Shown here in pieces: positions 20,908 to 32,146 of a stretch of DNA of 64,000 nt. The translations under genes and the position numbers were made by a program. Every line of letters begins with the position of its first letter. Position 1 is the stretch's first letter. The stretch covers positions 3,472,001 to 3,536,000 of the forward strand of contig JAGTJL010000002.1 of NCBI GenBank assembly GCA_020746875.1. Direction: 5' to 3'. Below the pieces are notes generated by a model, which was given only the letters and a program-made list of their open reading frames with translations, was not told the DNA's origin and made no database searches. The stretch is from Rhexocercosporidium sp. MPI-PUGE-AT-0058 (Eukaryota > Ascomycota > Leotiomycetes > Helotiales).

Positions 20908-22747
20908 ATGCCACGACAACGATCCAAGAAGCTGGTTGTCAGTCGCGTGGCGGAGGCGAAACCTGCGGTGGAAGAAGACTATGAGTCGGGAGAAGGAAGC
21001 CACAGCGGAAACGAATTCGACAACCAGAGCGTCGATGAGAGCTTGGTGTCCGTGGAGAAGGATGAGGAAGAGGAGGAATTAGACAGATTCGTCTTTGGAG
21101 ATGACGCTGGCTTCAAGGCGATGCTTGCTCAGAGTATGGATGTGGACTCAGACGACAAAGATGAGGCAATTGGAGTAAAAGGAGAAGGTTCAGATGCGGG
21201 GTTGGAGCACGTAGATGATGCTGATGTAGGATTTTCTTTTGAATTGGGACGCACGCACCTGATGCTAATTCCATACGTAGCTTTTCTTCATGGATTCCGG
21301 TCCATCTGGCGATTCTAATGCCGTGATACTCCACGAGGCCTTACGGGATAAGTCCGATGCAGCAGCATGGGACGACAGCGACGATGATCGATTGACGGTC
21401 TCTCTTGCTGGCAACTCTCGACTGCGGAAGCTACGAATAAATGAAGATGAGGATCTGATAAGCGGTGGAGAATACTCGAGGAGGTTACGGGTGCACTTTG
21501 AACGGCTAAACAACGTTCCAGAATGGGCGCAGGCTTCACGGAGACCGACGAAAAGACGCCGCAGATCATCAGCAGGGTCCGATTCTTCGATATCGTCCAG
21601 TGGTATGGATAATGATAACGAGGATCTATCTACGCTGCCACTTGCACAGCTACTGCAAAACGCTGGCTCTTTAACAAGGACTCCCATCGGCTCATCGAAG
21701 CGTACGAAATTGCGCCCCGAAGTCCTAGATATTCAACAAACACGCTCGATACCCACTGTTCAAGCAGGTGCTGTAGCTTCGTTATCATTTCATCCCGAAT
21801 ACCCAATTCTTCTTTCCTCTGGTGCAGAATCCACGCTCTACCTTCATCACATTGATCCCACAGCACACCCGACACCCAATCCATTACTTACAGCCATCAA
21901 AGTTGGACACACCCCACTTCACACTTCCGCTTTTCTGGATCCGGCAGGAGAGAAAATATTTTTCTCTGGCCGACGCAAATTCTTTCATATCTGGGACCTT
22001 CCTTCCGGGACAATCGAAGCAGTCACACAAGTATACGGGCAGAAGGATGAACAAAAGACCATGGAGAGGTTCAAGCTTAGTCCCTCTGGTCAGTATATGG
22101 CTTTGGTAGGATCTTCAAGAAAAGGAGGTGGAATAATCAACATTTTGGATGCGAGTACAACGCAATGGGTAGCTTCAGTGAGGATAGAAGGAGCCAACGG
22201 AGTGGCCGACTACGCGTGGTGGAGTGATGGAGAAGGACTGACCGCCATCGGGAAAGGAGGCGAGGTGGCTGAATGGAGCGTATTGTCACGTTCATACGTG
22301 GCGCGATGGATTGATGATGGCCATGCTCCGACGGTACTGACACTAGGTGGCTCCAATGGACCAAAGTCACTTGGTGGAGATCGCTGGGTAGTGATCGGAT
22401 CGCAGAGTGGGATCGTGAATATTTATGACCGAAGAACCTTTGTCTCAGAGAGAAACGAAATCTCAATCCCAGAGAGACCGCAGCCAAAGAAATCTTTTGA
22501 TCAGTTTACGACCCCTACGAGCAACTTGGAGATCAGCCTGGATGGCCAGCTGTTGGCATTCAGCAGCAATGGCAAGAAAGATGCGTTGCGTTTGGTACAT
22601 CTACCAAGTTGTACGGTGTATAGGAATTGGCCGACGGACAAGACACCCCTGGGCAGAGTCACTTCTGTTGCCTTTGGCAGGCAGAGTAATATACTGGCGG
22701 TTGGCAACAAGTCAGGGAAAGTACGGATGTGGGAGATAAGGAGTTGA
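20908..22747 (+). CDS. UTP18: U3 snoRNA-associated protein 18 (WD40), SSU processome
   Basis: Utp18 is a nucleolar WD-repeat protein of the small-subunit processome, needed for early 18S pre-rRNA cleavages. Exon 1 is 20908-21225, a 55-bp intron (GTAGGA...CGTAG) follows, and exon 2 is 21281-22747, giving 594 residues. The join gives DDADLFFMDSGP, the family's usual sequence at this point. The N-terminus is basic then strongly acidic (residues about 25-105). A basic stretch RRPTKRRRRSS may be a nuclear localisation signal. WD40 blades follow from about residue 270: AGAVASLSFHPEYPILLSSG, FFSGRRKFFHIWDLPSG, RWVVIGSQSGIVNIYD, and the final VTSVAFGRQSNILAVGNKSG with KVRMWEIRS at the end. The length and order of parts match the family. 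An essential housekeeping gene. Confidence 0.93.
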
Positions 22748-23420
22748 TTATGAATGAATGATGTTGTCTTTCAAATTGCTTACGAATTTCGAATCTATTT
22801 TGTGGAAATTGACGGGCACGGGGCGGTCTTCAGAACGATTCTCACTCCGCGTACTATCCACGGTTAGATTGGCAGGGAAGACGAGTCGTGGAAAAACTAT
22901 TTAAAGGACACGATGCCCACTGAGTGAGATTTCCTGGAGGCTTTTTGAGACCATGGTCACCTTACCCGCCTTGGCAATTGGATAGATAGCCTTTCTGGTA
23001 AGATGGCAGAACACCAACTTCGTAGGTATGCATGCTTACACGTTCGTTCATGGAACATGCGCCCAATGATGTGTCTGTTCTCGGGAAACGGTCTATTTGC
23101 TCGCACATGGTGCCCAACATTCTCTAGTGTTTCGGTCTAGCGGCTGCAGATCTGTCAGATCTAAGGGTAATTATGAGCGAATAATAATCCCTGCTCCCTC
23201 GCTGTGAGGTAGACCATTTGCCTGTGTGGTTTTGCGGATGTCGTATTTCAGATTTACGACATTGGTCTTTTCACTCTAGGTATCAAGTCTAACACTGAAT
23301 GTTATCGAAAGTTTTCTTCCCCCAAATAACCACTTCCTTTGGAAAACTTGACTTTCTTGGAGCTTATACAGGTTCCAGTGTCAACTCTGCAAGACAACAA
23401 TATTTGACAACTTGATCAAG
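22748..23420. other. Intergenic, nothing recognised
   Basis: About 670 bases between two plus-strand genes. No open frame of note and no repeat seen. It should contain the UTP18 3' end and the promoter of the adenylate-forming enzyme gene. Confidence 0.45.
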
Positions 23421-25200
23421 ATGAGGTCTATATCCTTTTCTGAAGAATATTTCAATGGCACACATCAACATGATGAGAGCCTCAAGTACGGAGAGCGACT
23501 TTTACCACACGTCGTCGATGACTTTGCTGCCAAAGAACCAGATCACCTTGCCGGACTGACCGCCAAATACAACTCAACCCTTCCAATGTCCTTCACGCCT
23601 CTGACCATGTCTGAACTTGCCAATGCGGTCAACTTCACATCTCATTGGATCGACAATATTCTAGGAAAGGGTGCTACAAATGTGATTGCGTTTATTGGTC
23701 TGCAAGACTTCCGTTACTGGGTGATGACCCTCGCTGCCATCAAAACCGGCCACCCTCTTCTCGTCCCCAGCATTCGCAATGCAATTTCCAACACAGAGAA
23801 TCTGATTAAGTCATCCAGATGCTCGGTACTCTTCTACTCGGGGACTGGAACCGCGATAGGGTCCCAAGCTCATGCTCTCGCCGACTCCATGCCCGGCTTG
23901 GAGACACATGTCCTACCGACCTTAGAGGAGATGACTTCGATTTCAGTACCAGATTACCCCTACAATAAGACATATGCAGAAGTCAAGAGCGACACAGTCC
24001 TGATCATGCATACTTCCGGCTCAACAGGTCATCCTAAACCCATTTACATCAACCATGCGGTACTAAATCGCATTGATATGGATCGCTTCATGCCCGAAGT
24101 TGAAGGAAGAACGAACGCTTCTTATTACCGCTTCAGAGGTCCACTCTATAATGGGTCACCATTCTTTCATCTGAGTGGCGTCGCTGTCGGCTGTGTATCG
24201 ATTTTTTTCGGTACTACACCTGTGATACCTCCGCCAAACGAGCCAGCTACGCCAAAGATCGCAAGGGACATTGCCACCAGCATTCAGTTGAAGTGTATCC
24301 TCGCTGCCCCGAGTATTATCGACTACATTTTCTCTGAACATGGAGAAGAACTGAGAGATCATTTTGCCGGTCTGGGACACATCGCCTGGTTTGGAGGTAA
24401 GCCCACTTTAATCAATGCCCATGCGGTGCCCACATCAGCTTCTGACGGACATAGGTCCTCTCGCCCACTCAACAGGCAACTGGATAACCACCCACCTCCC
24501 CTCTACAGATCTCTATCAAATCTATGGCTCCACCGAAGCGAACAACACCCCCCTCCTCGTACCCCCAAAATCCCACTGGTCATACATGGAATTCCACCCC
24601 CTTCTCATGCCAGACCTGGAGCCTATCTTCCCAGGAAGTCCCCTGCACGAACTCGTCATCCGCCGCCACCCAAACCCCGCTTACGCCTGGTCTACGCCCG
24701 TCTTCTACCTTTTCCCTGAGAAAGAAGAGTGGCGAACCCGGGATCTCTTCTCGCGATGCACTGACCCAGGCTTCAGCCACCTCTGGAAATTTGAAAGTCG
24801 AGTTGACGACATTCTTATTTTGAATAATGCACTGAAGGTCAATCCGCTGCATATCGAAGTCCCACTTCTTAGTCAGCCGCTGTTGAAGGGGGTCATGGTG
24901 TTTGGTGCTGGAAAGGTTAGGTGTGGGATCTTGCTAGAAGCGAGGGATGAGAGGGTTTTGGGGGCTGATGAGAAGGAGGAGTTTGTGGAGAGTGTTTGGC
25001 CTGATGTTGTGAGAGCGCATAATGAGGTTCCAGAACATGCCAGGATTCATCGCGATTTAGTTATTGTTGTGGATCCGAAGAAGCCGCTCCCCAGATCGGT
25101 GAAGATGGGTGTTGTGAGGAGCTTGGCAACTACGTTGTATGCAAAAGAGATTGAGGAGGTGTATGCTAAGTCGCGAGTGAGTTTAAGCACTCGAGTTTGA
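23421..25200 (+). CDS. Stand-alone adenylate-forming enzyme (NRPS-like A domain)
   Basis: An AMP-binding enzyme that should activate a carboxylic acid as an acyl-adenylate. Exon 1 is 23421-24396, a 58-bp intron (GTAAGC...CATAG) follows, and exon 2 is 24455-25200, for 573 residues. ATG 23421 is preferred over an in-frame TTG at 23412. Motifs: the phosphate loop MHTSGSTGHPKPI (about 198-210), the aromatic/A4 region SPFFHLSGVAVG, the A5-like YQIYGSTEANNTPLL (about 345), and the A7/A8 region TRDLFSRC then FESRVDDILILNNALKVNP. The sequence resembles the A domain of fungal NRPS-like A-T-reductase proteins such as carboxylic and aminoadipate reductases. It stops soon after the A domain, with no carrier or reductase domain encoded before the kinase relic at 25450. 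It may be a free-standing enzyme or a truncated descendant. The substrate is not predictable. Confidence 0.85.
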
Positions 25201-25449
25201 ATAAATTTCTTGTTCTCGCTTCTTGAAAATTATGCATTTCATTGTTTGGCCAGATACACATCCAGAGTTTTGGTGTACCAAAAAAATCAAAACTCCTTTG
25301 TTCTGTTACTATTGTAAAACCTAAAATGAGCAAAGAAACGACTGGGTCTTCTGAGATCTTCTGGGCATTGATCCTTTCCACGCATGTCAGCCTCAATTTT
25401 CACTCTCCCCGTCCTTCTTTTCTCAGTCCAAACTCCCAACTTCAGCATC

Positions 25450-26832
25450 ATGGCAGCTGCAGGGCTCAACACCCGACCAGTCAACAGCAACACCTTCAGC
25501 CAACAACTTGGACCCGATTGGAAAGCAATCAAACTCCTCGGAACCGGCTCCAATGGCATCGTCTCCCTCTGGGAATACCACGGCGACTCCACCAAAGCAC
25601 CTCCCATAACCTCAGTCGCCGTAAAACAATACCTCAGCACCAACCTCCCCAAGCCCCTCGCTGAAGCAGTCTGGCTCGACGCGCTCGGAAAATGTAAATC
25701 CAAACACATAGTCCGCTAATACCGACGCCCCGTGAGTATAAAGCTTCGAGATTAGGCAAAGGAGTCGTTCCAGATTGGCCTGTTCATGCAGTATTGTCCC
25801 GGCGGGGATCTGAAAATTCTGATGGATTCGAAGGCGACAATACAGGATGAGAGGGGACCTTTGATCTTGGAGGATGATCTGTGGGATATGTTTTATTGTT
25901 TGACGTTGGCAGTGGTGGTCATGGCGAGGGGAACGGAGGATGCGAAATCTCCTGCTGTGCTTCATGGTCAGAATACTACAGTGGGACTTGTGCATTATGA
26001 GTGAGTCCATCCCACATTCTTTCATAATTGAAAATCTTCTAACTGACCCTGTCTAGTATCAAACTTGACAACAGTAGGCCAATGCAAAATTTTCTGTCAA
26101 GTGCTGACTGACTATCAGTCTTCATCGGCAACCGAGATCCAGACCACGAGAGATATCCAGTCCTTGTGGTATATAATTCACAATCCTATCCATCGATAGT
26201 CCTAGACTGATAATTACTAGCTAGGCGATCTCGGAAATGCAATGGCCGAGCTCAAAGACGCAGTCCGAGCAATCTAAGAAGATGTTCGCACACGAGGCGC
26301 TTCAGGCTGGACAGCACTAGTAAAAGTCCCCTTTCCCACTCCCCCTCCTCCTCCCCCATCTCCATATACCCCTAACAAAGTCCGAAACTCAAATTAAAGC
26401 CCCTAGGAAAATAACTAAGGAAAATGCGCACCCTTCTTAAAGGCTCCTGCTCCAATATCTTCTAAATCGGCCTGATCATGCATGTACTTATCCGGCGCGA
26501 AACCCGCTACCCAGCCGTGCAGGCCAAACAGCTCTGGAAACCCGCCCTACACCGACATACGATATAGCGGTAAGTATGCTTTTGGGACGGATCTTCTTTA
26601 TTTGGAGCCGTGGAAGAGGTGGTATTCGGGTACATTGAGGGAGTTGGTTGTACATTGTTTGATGTATGACCCGTTGCATGGGGTGGGGGTGCAGGAGTTG
26701 CAGGCCAGGGTTGCGGGAGGGAGGAGGGTGAGTAGGAAGGCGAAGAGGGAGTTGAGTGCAACTGTTAGGTCATTTGAAGATGTGCCGGTGGTAGGATGGG
26801 AGTGGATTCTTGAACCGCTTGGGGAGGGATGA
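25450..26832 (+). pseudogene. Protein kinase, broken by in-frame stops
   Basis: Kinase landmarks appear in order but not in one open frame. From ATG 25450: the glycine loop IKLLGTGSNGIVSLWEYHG (one Gly changed from the usual GxGxxG), then TSVAVKQYLS with the ATP-binding Lys, then HIVR and a TAA at 25717-25719 where CGC-CAA-TAC (Arg-Gln-Tyr) would read naturally. After an intron-like gap comes FMQYCPGGDLKILMDSK (hinge), then a split catalytic loop VHY/DIKLDN and a degenerate magnesium loop LGDLGNA in place of DFG. A second TAA lies at 26275-26277 after KDAVRAI. The C-lobe (LRELVVHCLMYDPLHG) is open to TGA 26830. Both stops are one C-to-T step from CAA, the change RIP makes at CpA. I call it a pseudogene. 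An atypical gene with unseen introns is less likely. Confidence 0.7.
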
Positions 26833-27547
26833 GATATCCAGCTCGAATGCAATGCATTTAGATATTTACAAAAAAGCAGTGCATATTATCTTGTATATAA
26901 TTACACGATTTCACCGTTACAGGTAAGTCACCAAATCCCTTCATGGCATTGCCTCCTTGGACTGCATAACAACATAGTTCCTTCGTGATCTCTTTGATGG
27001 AATCGCTTAATCTCAGAGCCGAATCAAAACAACAGAATACGAAGGTAACTTCCCGAGCTACAAAGATGTGCTATGCCTTCTTACCATCTTGAATATTATT
27101 ATATGCTTCAACTATCCTTCAATTGATGCTATGCATACGACTAATATCTTTAATCTCGAGTTCTTCATCGCTACGCAGCTGAGCTTCAAGCTCACCACGA
27201 CAAATCGATGCTATTCTTACTAAGTCCTCTTTGCACGGGCCAGTGTAAGCAAAGAACGTCAAAACGAATTCAGGAAAAGCCGCCATCTTCTAGCCATCCA
27301 CTATAGTTATCTCACAAGGATCAAATTTAGGAGTTTGAATCGTTTTCGTAATAATAATCCGTATTCGCCTGGTGTGATCTCCACCTCAACCGTCATCAGA
27401 AAATTATCATATACTCTCATCTATGTTTGCAAAGAGCCCCTGTTCGACCCTCTCTCTCCCTTTCCAAAGATTCTACAAGAGTCTAACAACTATCTCTCCC
27501 ACCTATCCGACATCATCCAAACTCATTCCTTCACCGTTATCCCAAAG
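26833..27547. other. Convergent 3' interval, nothing recognised
   Basis: About 700 bases between the kinase relic (+) and a minus-strand gene. No supported frame, no repeat. Confidence 0.45.
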
Positions 27548-29023
27548 TCAAACCCTCCTTCGTTTATTTATTTTCGACTTCCTCCCATCAACCTTCACCA
27601 CAGCCACAGCCTCAACCCCCTCGTCAGAATCACTCAACCCCATCTCTTTAAATTCCTTAACCTTCCTCTCGAGCCTCGCTTTCGCCTCCACCAACTCGCC
27701 CTCCAACCCGCGATTCGTCGTATTCCTGATCCGGACCGTCTTCTTCAATGCCGCGTTCTCTTTCTTTAATTCTGCGTTCTCGGTGTTGAGGGAGAGGATT
27801 TTGGAGAGGAGTTGGGAGGTTGCGGTGTATTCTGCTGAGGCGTTGAGCTGTGATACGGTAGTCTGAGAGTCCGGGAATGGGGGGCTGGGGTTGGGGTGCT
27901 TGGATTTCTTGTCTGCGGGTGGAGGGAGCTCGGTGGTGGAGGGTGTGGACTTATTGAAAGTTGGTTTGGCTGGGTTGATAGTCTTCTCAAGAGAGGCCAC
28001 TGGAGTTGCCTTCTGTTTGTTCGGCGAGGGCTTGACTGGGACGTATCTTATCTCTGATGGGGCTGCTGTAGAGGACTTGAAATAGCTCGACGCTGGATCG
28101 TATATTGTGAATCGAGATCCTGATGAGGCTGCCAGAGGGCTTGGTTCATTGTCCTGGTGTATCAGAAACAGACTGTCTTGTGAGGCTGACGATTTACCCA
28201 GGCTTGGATTGGCGGGCCTGCCTGGAGAGGTAAACGGTCTCTTGAGAGTGGGCTTCATAGGACTAGCTAGAGAGGTTGACCCTTTGCTGAAGGACAACTT
28301 GACGGAACCGGTTGTTTTCTCCGGCATATTTGGTGAATAGGTAGATTGTGTTGAAGGTTGGCCTGAAGCAGAGTAGGATGAGTAGACTCTCTGCTCTGGT
28401 GAAGGTGCCACGAAGCCATTCTGTCTGCTCGAGACTGGCTTGGTCGACTCGATTCTCTTGTCCGGCGAGTGAGGCATATAGCTTGCCGCCATGCTTGAGA
28501 CTTCACTGACTGGACCCGTGATTTTTCTCGAGGAATTCTTGCTAGCCACAGTCTTCTGTCCAGCAACCGACCCATTCCCTTCCCTCGGCTGATTCCCAAT
28601 TACCGTGTACCTAACCTCAACCACATACCTATGAAACATCTTCCCCTCCAACTCCACCCTAAACCCATCAACATCCTCCACCAACCCCTCAAAATCCTTA
28701 GCCAACCCATCATACTTCTCAAACTCCCTCTCCAGTTGTCTCGGATGTGGCAATCGTCCTCTCTCGGCTCGATCTTCTCGCTTCTGGATCCATTCAGCAA
28801 GGGCGTTGAGTCGGACTTCATAGTTGGTGAAGCGGTCGAGGAAGGCGAGGAAGGGGGTGTTGAGGGAGGTGGAGGAGGAAGAGAAGGCGCCGAAGAGGGT
28901 GTTGTGGTCGGAGCGGAGGAGGGAGATATTAGTGCGGAAGTCAGTGATTTCGTCCATAGTGAGGGGGCCGCGGGAGGATGTGGTGAGGGAGGTTTTCATG
29001 TTTGCGTTCATGTTTTTGTTCAT
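27548..29023 (-). CDS. Hypothetical coiled-coil protein, 491 residues
   Basis: Not recognised. A single open frame from ATG 29023, although Met9 or Met23 could also be the start. Residues about 23-140 form a charged, likely helical region (ISLLRSDHNTLFGAFSSS, then LNALAEWIQKREDRAERG and EFEKYDGLAKDFEGLVEDVD). Residues about 150-395 are Ser/Pro/Lys-rich and probably disordered, with many SP and TP sites that could be phosphorylated. Residues about 400-465 are a predicted coiled coil (SQLLSKILSLNTENAELKKE and onward). The protein ends in a basic tail SKINKRRRV that could direct it to the nucleus. This layout suits a scaffold or chromosome/spindle-associated protein, but that is inference. Confidence 0.7.
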   Translation of the reverse strand: MNKNMNANMKTSLTTSSRGPLTMDEITDFRTNISLLRSDHNTLFGAFSSSSTSLNTPFLAFLDRFTNYEVRLNALAEWIQKREDRAERGRLPHPRQLEREFEKYDGLAKDFEGLVEDVDGFRVELEGKMFHRYVVEVRYTVIGNQPREGNGSVAGQKTVASKNSSRKITGPVSEVSSMAASYMPHSPDKRIESTKPVSSRQNGFVAPSPEQRVYSSYSASGQPSTQSTYSPNMPEKTTGSVKLSFSKGSTSLASPMKPTLKRPFTSPGRPANPSLGKSSASQDSLFLIHQDNEPSPLAASSGSRFTIYDPASSYFKSSTAAPSEIRYVPVKPSPNKQKATPVASLEKTINPAKPTFNKSTPSTTELPPPADKKSKHPNPSPPFPDSQTTVSQLNASAEYTATSQLLSKILSLNTENAELKKENAALKKTVRIRNTTNRGLEGELVEAKARLERKVKEFKEMGLSDSDEGVEAVAVVKVDGRKSKINKRRRV

Positions 29024-32000
29024 TCCCGTGCCCTACGTGGGACTTATGAGATTGGCGTTGGGGGCAGAGAGCGTTCGTTGGCGGAAGGAAGAGAGATCGC
29101 GGCGAGATTCAACACGTTGGAGTGCTGAGCTTCTGGTCCCGATGAGAAGGAAATGAGTGTATTGAAGTGCTAGTGCTCACATAAAAGTGAAGAGGGCATT
29201 TAATCTTCAAAGGTCGCTTAAATCTTTATGTAAACTTGTATAGTATTTGGCCTGGTGACTGTGACAAAACCGCTTCCTGCTATTCCTATAGCGATTTCAG
29301 TTTAGTTGAGATTGAAGTATTCACCATTTCGACAGATCGATTAATGCGCGTTCGAAGTCACAAAAGTCAAGTCTTTCTTGGATGATCAATATCGTCAGCA
29401 CACGCCGGATGATGAACGCATCAATGTGCCCGGGCCAGAGCCAATTGATTCATTACCATGTTAAAATCCATATCTCCAACTACCCACCACTCACGTATTC
29501 ACTCCATTGCATTCCACTCCATGGAAATCCCGTCCAACTTCCGTGGATTTCTTTTCCTCCGGGTATAAATACTCCCCCCTCCTCTATGAATTCAGCGACA
29601 ACCTCGTTCGAAAAATTGGGTTCCATTTGATGGAGCTTGGGAATCCTTGGCTTGGCTCTGGCTCCGACTCTTCAGTCGACCCGTGTCTCACGGCAAGCTA
29701 TCACACTTTAAGAGTGAGTCTGCACTGTCGAACGCCTAGAAGGAGAAAAAGAAGAAACGTACTAGGGCAATACACGTCTAGAAATTTGACAACAAACCCC
29801 AAGTATGACAACAGAATTTTGATAGGAGTCAACTACGCCTTTTAAACCCCGAATTAAAGAAAGTATCAAGCATAAATCTTCCCAACAAGTCTGAACAGTA
29901 TCCCTATCCCCATGTTCTCTGGCGATGTAAAATCCAACTCGCAGCCCTCCACACAGTGAAAGTTCATTCGCAGACTTTTCCCCTCTCACTGAAGCTTTGT
30001 GACACTGGGGTAGGGTATTTATACCTTAACTGTGGAGGAAAATTGAACAGGAGTTGAGGAAAAAAGTGGTTGCGCATCAAACTATATGTCATCACACCTT
30101 ATCTGCTAGCCACCACACTTCACCTCATCAATTCACGAGTGACCAAGCCCCTGTATCTCGAAAAACAAATCCCAGCGTGTCGAAACGGCTCTATAAATCC
30201 CATACTCTGTGTGGCCTTGCAAATCAAATCCAGTGAATGGAAAGCCGCAGAATTTAGAAGCTTTTGGCTCCTGCCAATGATCGCCGCCAAGAGATTTCGA
30301 GAAGGTTAATGAATAAACCAATATTCTTGAATCAATTTTCACCTTGCCAGAGGAGAACATAAGAAGTCAGCATGACCATCTCCCCTACTTCTCTCCGTCT
30401 GCAAGCTTGACAGAAGAAAACGAAATGGCAACAGCCAATAACCCAACACCACTCATTCGCTTAAACATCAACAACCCCTTACCCACATTTCCTCTCTCCA
30501 ATCCAACAACCAGCCACTCACTCGGTACCTTGGGTATGTTTTGCACCCGAAAACACACCCACCAGAAATAATCTCTCTCCTATCTCTCCCCTCTCAAATA
30601 CTAGACTCAAAATCCCCTACCCATCGAGCAAACCCTCAACTCAAATCCCCTTCTCTCTCTCAAAGCCCATCCATACACATATAGCCTTTCCTCCCGCACA
30701 ACAACACACACTTTTATACATTCCACCCCTACCTGCACCCCATCCCCATTCCCATCCGCATCCCCATCCGCATCCCCATCCCCAGCTCCAAGCCACAGGA
30801 AATCAAAAAATCCCAAATCAAAACCCCCTATCCAAACCACCAATCGCAATAAACATAAAAAAGAAAAATAGAAAAAAAAAATACAACGAACCCTCCTCTC
30901 TACTCAGAATACAACAATAATCTCATGAATCCCCCCACCCCACCTTCTCATCCACCCCCAAAACGCTACAATCTATCCTCATACGTATCTCATTGAAATC
31001 CCTCCCCCCCCTCTCTTCCTCTCTCTCTCTATACTACACCCAGCGCAATCTCATCTACAAGAGGAAAAGAAGAGACAGGAAAGGAAGGAACGAAGACTTC
31101 ATCCCCCGAGTTGCTAGACAGGAGCCAGCCGGCCGGCCGGTGTAGTTTAGGAGGCAAGGTTCGGTATCACGGGAAGGGAAGGAAGGGACAAGCACCCAGT
31201 GTGGGAGTCAGAGAATCCATTTATCACGAACACAACTCATCAGGAGGTGCGGAAAGAACGTCTCATTCCATTCCATTCATTCGATGCCAGCGGTCTATCA
31301 TCAACAGCCTCATAGGCTGGAACTTCATGCCTTGTTCTATCTACACACTTTCTTGCTTGACTCCCATCACCACTCCTTTCCTCAACTCGCATACTCTCTA
31401 GTTAGAGTCGAACAGGCCATTATGCACACCCCTCACAATCCACCGCAAAGCACATATGTACGCCCCTTGCCTTCCTTTCCCCGTCCCAGCCAACCGGCCA
31501 AATCATCGTCATATCATCAAATTCATCATGAAACCCCGAACCGATCCTATCCATCCCATCCCATCCAATCCCACAGATCCAGCATAATGAAGCACACCAA
31601 AACCCAGTAAAAACCCAGCACAAATTCCAAGAAGAGAAGAGGAGAAAATCCCACCGCAATCTTTATCGTGATCATTTCATGCAGTCGTTACAATCATCAA
31701 ATGCCTTCCTTTGGCAACTCCGCCCGAACCAAAGAAATCAATTCCATGCGTAACAAAACTCCTTGCCTCCAGCAAACAGACAAACTGGATTGCAGAAGAG
31801 GAAAGAAGTGCTGGATACAACTCAACAGAACCCAACTCATCTCATGATGACACGAGCCAAATCAAGTCAAGTTGCACCCAGAAAAGAAAGTAGGAAGCAA
31901 ATATAAACACCTGCCAGTCCTGTTTAACCCTGACCCATCATGTCGTAGCGTATGTATTCGTAAAGCATCCATCCATCAGCAGACCCAACGAAAGAAACAA

Positions 32001-32146
32001 TCGCAGAAAATGACCTCATAAAATGCAAATGCAGATACGAGGCAAAGTATTAAAGAAGAAGTGGAGAAGATTTTCGAGGACAAATGTGTAATGACTCCAG
32101 CAAATGCTCGCTTTTGACAGCCTGTGCTGTGTGTAGATCACTTCGT
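29024..32146. other. Long interval rich in simple sequence
   Basis: 3.1 kb without a supported gene. Strand-asymmetric: 30540-31100 is strongly C/A-rich on the plus strand, with CT microsatellites near 31016-31035, and 31400-31610 has many CCCATCC-like units. Open frames here are products of that low complexity (long Pro/Ser/His strings). It should include the 3' untranslated region of the gene ending at 32147. Confidence 0.45.
30735..30785. repeat. Tandem CCCATCCGCAT-type repeat
   Basis: A short array of C-rich units reading CCCATCCGCAT and CCCCATCC, about four degenerate copies, embedded in C/A-rich low-complexity DNA. Confidence 0.7.
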
